DNA from: Micromussa lordhowensis
Lineage: Eukaryota; Cnidaria; Anthozoa; Scleractinia; Lobophylliidae
Direction of reading: 5' to 3'
DNA: 64,000 bases
NCBI GenBank assembly: GCA_964020085.1
Contig: OZ026600.1
Span: forward strand, 5,435,361 to 5,499,360
Positions within the stretch are counted from its first letter, which is position 1; each line of letters starts with the position of its first letter. Positions 58,101-64,000 of the stretch are shown here, in pieces. The notes beneath the pieces are model-generated. The model saw only the letters and a program-made list of their open reading frames with translations, made no database searches and was not told the origin of the DNA. The translations under genes and the position numbers were made by a program.

Positions 58101-61100
58101 ACATTACCCTCAGCAAAACATCTGTGCACTTACGATCATCAAGTGTTTTGATTCCTGAGAGCTCGATGCATTTGTATATTGCTTACTAGAAATTCAAAAT
58201 CAATAAAACCACAGCAAACGGAACATATCGAACATACAGACTACAACTCTGATGGAGGAGGACAGAGGCCACCGAAAATTCAGAAAGAAAAGACAAAAAT
58301 CCCTAAAAATTACTAGAAATTGTCTTCACCTATACAGTGAAGACAATTGCAGTAGTACCAGCCTTGCTATCAAATTGGTTTTGTGAGAGACATACCTATT
58401 CCCATTTCCTTTGTTACAGTTGCCAATCTCGCTTTATTGCATCCATCTGTCTATCTACTAATTAATTAGCTGCGCCATTCTTACTAGAACTAGAACTGAT
58501 AAAAACATCGACACCCGGACATTAATATAGAAAGACAACGATAAGTGTGTCTAAACCGCGAGCGTCAAGTGTCAGGGTACTTAAATTTTTTTTGAAGTCC
58601 ATGGTGAGACCGTCAATTTTATTATTCTAAGCATATATTTCGTAAGCTCTCCGTGGATTTATTTAATAAAGTCGTAAATCTGGTGGCAATTGTTAATTTG
58701 ATTAAATAACGTTCAATGCTATTGGCCCAAAAACACCCGTGTTCTCCAAGTTAAGATTGTGTCATTGTTTTTTTTTTCTTTCAGCGTTGATATTGGTGTT
58801 CAACAATGCTGCCTCTTAGCTGTTCCAGTAATAGGGGAAATGGGTGCTGTTAACCTCTCACAGGGTAAGCGTCGCCAAATAGCTCTAGCAATATTAAGCA
58901 TCAATTGAAACCCTAGGAATGAAGAAAACACTCGATCACAAGTACAATGTTTTTGTTTGAGGATAGCATCTGCTATCTTTATTCAGTTAACTTTTTCCTT
59001 CAACTGTCTCACAATTATTCAAATCAACCGACAAAAAAACATTCCCCGGCAATTCATCTCTGTAGCTGTTGCATAAGGATTCCAGCCCCAATCTAGAATA
59101 TCGTACTTGTATATTAAGCAAACTTTTAACACGTTACCTAGGTGCACGTTTTCCTTGGTGTACCTGTGGCATACTCTTTTCACCACTTTTTGTTGCTGAA
59201 GCCAAAGACCGATAGCGCTGTCGGGAAGTTGCCTACCTGAATATGAAAGAAGATTGACAATGGATCATTGCTTGTTGAAATGCGCTGTCCGTGTTTCTGT
59301 AATCGGTAAAATTTGCAGATAGCTGTCAGTAAACAGCACAGTCACTCTTCTCCTACTACTCCCTGTACGCTGTGCAGCGCTCTTTTCTGGACTGACCAGT
59401 TGACATTCCATTTGGTGACGTCGCTGCAACGATCGATCGCGCCACGTGACCAGAAAGGTATTGACCGCGTGGTTAAATTTTCACGGAGGCTAGAACTAGT
59501 CAACAACAACACCCAAAATAAATGTAAGACTTGACATGATGTCAAACATCGAACCTTCACCTCAGTCGAACTTAATCGCAATTTGAGTCGATCCAAACGG
59601 GTAAAGCTCCACTGTTGGGTTAAACGTTTTACATCGTCTGCTTAACTGACGGATAGAACGAGTTGGTCGATCTAAATTAAGATGAGAAATAACCGATTAA
59701 CAAGTCTGATAACGAGTGAGGTGCATTATGGCAGATTTTGAACGAAAAAGGTGGAAAATTGGTTGTTTTTTCCTAAGATGCTCTTTCGCGTAAGTTTATG
59801 CATGCGGTTGGAATTGAAAAACACTGCAATAGACGTAGATATTTCGGAATCGACTGCGACGTTAGATTGTGGAATAGTTGAGTGGATTAAGAAGTAAGGA
59901 TCATATTCTCTTGCTAACAGTGAATTTTGTAGTCGCGATTTTCCAACACATCGTGTACAAGGTTGTGCGCTTCACTATCAAGACAGTGGTCGAAGAACCT
60001 GCTGGCAGAAATTTGCCATTTCAGTACCTAAAAATATAAGAACCTGTTTGGCCAAGCAAGATAGAGCAGGTACTTATATGTGGATTACAGCTAAATTATG
60101 ATAAATATTTTAACCAAGGAATGTGACTTTGGGATTGTAAATTTATATTACAAGAAAATACATAATACAGTTGAGAATAAATACTGTATAATGATTTAAT
60201 GACCAAATCCAAGTTCATTTGCATTTCTGGTAAGCAACGACTATATCTCTTCATAGAAATTAAGAACCTACGTAGCCTAAATAACTACCCCAAAATACAA
60301 GGAGCTATTTTTCCAGACTTCAAAAATTTAGGTTCTTACATGCGGGTTTTTACTGAATAGCGAAGAGCACAGTTGACACTCGCGTGATTTTACACCAGAA
60401 TATCGACCACCATGATCAATAATCAATAATCTTATGATCTGCCGGACTCTGTGTGTGTTTGAGATATCCTGGAAGGATGTAATGAGGTTACCCGCTTATC
60501 TTCTCTGTCTAAATTTACCAACGACCCAATCGTTTCTGATCCTATTACCCGCAGGATGACTGTAAATGATCGTCGGATTTTTCCAAGCTGAAAACTTGCT
60601 GTGATATCTAGCTAGGTGGTCGTACTAACGGGCTTGTCTGCGTATATAACAAGGCATTGACAGTATGCGGGGTCATGTACAGTGGCGACGTTGCACGAGG
60701 GGGTCTATCGCTTTCGGTATTTTCGTGAAATCTCATTTCCTTACTATGATAACCGCTAGAAAACAACAAACCGCTAACACTAAAATATTTTTAAAGTCTC
60801 CTACTGCTTTAGACAGGCGGTCTTCACTTCTACCCTTAACACTGAGGTTAAGCCTATCTATGTTCACGATTATCAATTTAGACATGCTTGCGGCCTCATA
60901 AACTTAGCGGCACTTATTCGATTTGACCTAGTCTGTCCACAGACTTTAACTTTTTGCTGAGATATTCTTCGAGCGCTTGAGCGATGCCAGAATTTTGATT
61001 TCCCCAGCCTAACCCCTTGCGTTTTAACGCGTGTCCCGCGCGCCGGGTTAATATTTTGCCATCTCGACAAACTCAAGAGAAAATAGAAGGTTTGTTGAAA

Positions 61101-61354
61101 GACTAGATTTGACCAGTATGGTGGTGATGTGAAGTCATGGAACCACAGAGTGGTTCAACGAAAATGGTGACAAGTCGAACCAGACTAGAGCAGTTCCCGA
61201 TTTGTAAAACAAGAATTGTATGAAATAAGATAAACAAACCTTGTTTAAGTTTGATCGGTTGTTCTTCTGTCCCTCCAAGAACGGTCATGGACGAAAGACA
61301 CACAACGAAAAATACTAGAGGAGACATAGTTAGAACTCGGTTGTCTTCTGACAT
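55179..61354 (-). CDS. Secreted protein with repeated cystine-knot-like modules (8 exons)
   Basis: Exons (minus) 61354-61240, 59236-59138, 58045-57960, 57348-57126, 56995-56933, 55997-55888, 55543-55479 and 55329-55179 close in phase to 303 residues. A signal peptide (MSPLVFFVVCLSSMTVLGG, residues 10-28) is followed only by Cys-rich sequence, with no TM. A module recurs: (I)VDVGxCxGxC, then a C-x-P or C-A-V line, V-x-V-x-GxxG, then V-x-(S/I)-x-SCxC; full copies lie at about 150-210 and 225-303, with a leading SAVSCTCIPRERDC half. The protein ends VIESCSCR. The spacing resembles C-terminal cystine-knot (CTCK) domains of DAN, bursicon or norrin type, but I cannot name a family. The acceptor at 55998 (gattcag) was chosen because the nearer upstream one breaks the frame. 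Confidence 0.8.
56050..56205. mobile_element. MITE with CTGGGTxCCAGAGG ends, in an intron of the cystine-knot gene
   Basis: CACTGGGTACCAGAGGTTTT inverts as AAAGCCTCTGGCACCCAG at the right; inner CACTCG/CGAGTGAG pieces. Confidence 0.5.
56505..56730 (-). mobile_element. 5'-truncated Penelope-like element (last coding residues and terminal repeat)
   Basis: 56680-56725 on the minus strand reads KKRPCLNTQSDSIRAKL, the C-terminus of the Penelope frame at 7345; 56515-56590 resembles its terminal sequence (AATGAGCGA.., ACAACGTTTCGATGACT..TCAAGTGA). About 220 bp remain. Intronic. Confidence 0.7.
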
Positions 61355-64000
61355 AAATGAAATGTTACGGTCAATGTTTCAATGCTTATATATCTTTGAT
61401 CTATTGTAATTTTAACGCCAATTTTATTATTCACATTTCTTGTATTAACAATACTGTCTGGTCTGAAAATGAAAACAATTCCTCAAATTGATAGCTTATT
61501 AGATACTCGTTGTGTTTTGTTTTTATGACAAATATGGTAACTTTTAACGCCAATTTTATTATTCAAGTCGTGTGTTTTGACAATACTGTCTAGATTAGAG
61601 TGTATGAGGCTCTCAAACTTGAAAGAAAATGCTTATTTACAATAGACTTTGCTTAGTTAATTTTTCTTGTGCGTTATAACTGTAGCTAAAACACATTCTC
61701 AGTATGACAAAGCACGCCGGTGTCCAGATGACAAGGTTAAAAAGGTTTGTGTGATAAGTGAATAATACAATTTTGCTAATTTTATTATAAATGCTTGGTA
61801 TTTGCCGGTCCCCAGTTTCTGTAACTGCCGGTTGGTCCGACATTTTTTCTTCAGAATTTAAAATCCATCCTTGTCTCAACTGATAACAATACAAATCACT
61901 TGGCTGACAAGTAAAATTAAATAAAAAAATAACTAAAATGTCGTTAATCAGACGTGGTTGTATGCGACCGGTCTAAAGTGTTGTATCCCGTTAGGAAGAA
62001 GGCAATTTTTCTTTTTCCGTCATTATAAGGGAAAAGCTCTCACAATCCGGCATTGTATTTCATTATGTTTTTTACATAGGGTTAAATAAAACTGCTGTAA
62101 AATGTTTTAATGCACGAGTTGAGCATTTTCAGGCCAGTGTAACAGTCGGGGACTGATTAATATTCGAGATCTCAAGGGAACTGTTGCATGCTTATATCTT
62201 TGTCCTCTTTTGTTGCCTTTTTACCGCATTTTTATTCCCTGATTAACGCATTTCTTGTGTATAAGCGTGTAGACAACAAAGAAGATCTTACACGTGGCTA
62301 GCTTTGTGAGTTTAATAATCTAAAATAGGAAATGTCGGCGAGCCGCCATGTGTCAAAGATCTTGCTTTGTTTTGTTACGGATCCACCGCACTTTAAAAAA
62401 CAAAAAAATTTCTTCATGAAATTCACAAGAAAGCCGGCTTTAATACTGCTTTTGATCACCGCAGGAATTGGAGACGGTATTATGCAATCTTCTCGCTCTC
62501 CTAGACAAACCGAAATTTCGGCTTAACCACAAAGAACACTTTTGTGCAGTGCGGCGGAAAAAACCGGGGCACTGAAAGACTTAAAGGACGTCAAAAGATG
62601 AACAACAAAAGAAAGTCAACAAAACGTTACCGACGCACTAATTAGAGTGAACATGAGAAAATAATCAAGGATATTTCTTTCACTAGGTAGAACAATTAAC
62701 ATCGAATTTGTTTGGTGAAAGATCAGTATAGAGATGTCGGGACAATATTTTGTTTGAGTCGGTTTTCAAGCCAGAATCCACGTGGCAAGCTATTTGCTTA
62801 AGAGAAGATTAAAACAGCGAGTTTTAAAAGACTGTGAACTCAGCTTTTTTCGATGTACTCTCTTACTTGCAGTTTCTCGTGATTTTCTGTACAACCCACG
62901 AGAATCGTCGATTCAGCATACCATGACTTCCTATTTCAGTTATTTCCTATCAATGCCAGCGCCAATTCAATCTCTGTATTACTGATTTGACTGATAAAAG
63001 GACTGTGTTATGCGGTCCAATATTGTGCGATGTTCTTGTATAACATCTGTGGTTAACTTAAGAATGCACTTAAGCACTTCTTTTTAAATATTTGAGTTTC
63101 GGTATATCTAAGAAAAAAAAAAAACCCGCGCGCGCGCAATTATCTCACGGGCGATAAAATTCCTCGTGCATTAAGTATAACTCAAAATCTATATAACTAA
63201 AAATCTAGTCAGTTAGATTTTTCACCTTATTTGGTAAGCGTTGGCGACAGAAAATCAAATAATATGCGGTTTGGGTTTATTTATAAAATAGTAAAGATAG
63301 CATTGTGTGAAAACATAGAACTGTTGCGTCAAACAATTCGGACGAGAAATAGTTCCTATGAGAAAACCAAGACACACCCTATGCTGTGCAAAAGATGTAC
63401 ATTTTTTAAAAAACCGGGTCCTCTCTTGAAAATCTTGCCTCTTTCCCATATAAGGACAACTTAAACATTAATTCTCATAAATCATACTGCTGTCCGGTAT
63501 TGACCCACGGCTCACGAAAAATTTATTTGAGATTCCTTTATTGCACTGACATTGGCTTGAAGAGTCCTTGAACTTCCAGCAAGTTCGACCTTGAACAGAG
63601 AACGCTGTTTTCTCGTTAATTGGACACAAATTACTCGTTAATTTGGACACTGATTACCCGTTAATTTGGACATAGATTACTTGGCATTTTGCACACAAAT
63701 TACTCGTTAATACTTGTCAATGATGTGTTGGACACAAATTACTCGTTAATTTGGGCAAGTAGCCAAATAAAAGACTAATTTAGACAGTTAGAAAACTTCG
63801 CAAATATGTCATGCTGAAAACGCTTGTGTGGGACTGATGTCTGAACAGAATGCAATGAGAAACGATTTGAGACATATGGCTTTCTTTTAAGGGGGCCTTT
63901 CAGTGATCCAGCATGCAGACAAGAAAACATATCTAATGTCACGTTTATTTTAAGTATCATTCAGGTTGCATCATCACTCATCAGTTCCCTGATGTAATGA
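61355..64000. other. Right end of the window, no supported gene
   Basis: Upstream side of the cystine-knot gene. A-rich and T-rich stretches, a (CG)n-like CGCGCGCGCG at about 63126, and a minisatellite at 63612-63765. No exon series or RNA gene seen. Confidence 0.4.
63612..63765. repeat. Degenerate minisatellite, ~24-29 bp unit
   Basis: Five to six variants of AATTxGGACACAAATTACTCGTT in tandem, with one interrupted unit. Confidence 0.75.

Noticed and set aside
62332..62526. 64-codon open frame starting MSASRHVSK
   Set aside because: No splice partners, no recognisable motif, and composition like the surrounding noncoding DNA.

Overview
The window is eukaryotic nuclear DNA: AT-rich, with short spliced exons (GT-AG), long introns and dense mobile elements. 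The genes are animal genes (TGF-beta ligand, ERH, CDKN3, small heat-shock protein, PLB1-type protein). The repeat set (Penelope-like element, non-LTR retrotransposon, TTAA-flanked foldback elements, hairpin MITEs, a core SINE) and the protein divergence fit an anthozoan cnidarian, most likely a stony coral. The species assignment is inference from memory, not something the sequence proves.

Layout. 1-16.2 kb: two tandem copies of a stand-alone methyltransferase gene resembling the C-terminal domain of OvoA. The left copy is cut by the window edge (exons 3-4, 216-1522) and the right copy is complete (12001-15699). About 10 kb between them is almost entirely nested mobile DNA: hairpin elements, an 879-bp TIR element with 5-bp target duplications, a MULE-like element carrying a RecQ-like helicase fragment, a broken LINE split by later insertions, and a nearly complete Penelope-like element. 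A tRNA-Ala(CGC) with a 15-nt intron lies just before the second copy. 17.3-18.1 kb: small heat-shock protein (minus).

20.7-30.5 kb: CDKN3-like phosphatase (minus, 9 exons) head-to-head with ERH (plus, 4 exons), start codons 211 bp apart. A CDKN3 intron holds a 2.7-kb TTAA-flanked foldback into which a second transposon, with the 5' end of another RecQ-like gene, has inserted. 32.8-46.0 kb: 17-exon minus-strand gene for a signal peptide-Ig-like-SGNH/phospholipase B-TM protein. 46-52 kb: repeats and two tRNA-Thr-like genes. 52.2-54.1 kb: a TGF-beta ligand with the 9-cysteine mature domain. 55.2-61.4 kb: an 8-exon gene for a secreted protein with repeated cystine-knot-like modules. 61.4-64 kb: no gene recognised, one small minisatellite.

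Two predicted enzymes look catalytically dead. The CDKN3-like protein has the signature cysteine but Ile instead of the invariant Arg of CX5R. The phospholipase B-like protein has GDA instead of GDS and GTED instead of GxND, yet keeps the Asp/His pair. Both readings come from exon models whose splice phases all close. I saw no CRISPR array, operon or prokaryotic system. The strongest candidates for something new are these two pseudoenzymes, the cystine-knot gene beside TGF-beta, and two unrelated transposons that both carry the start of a RecQ-like gene.
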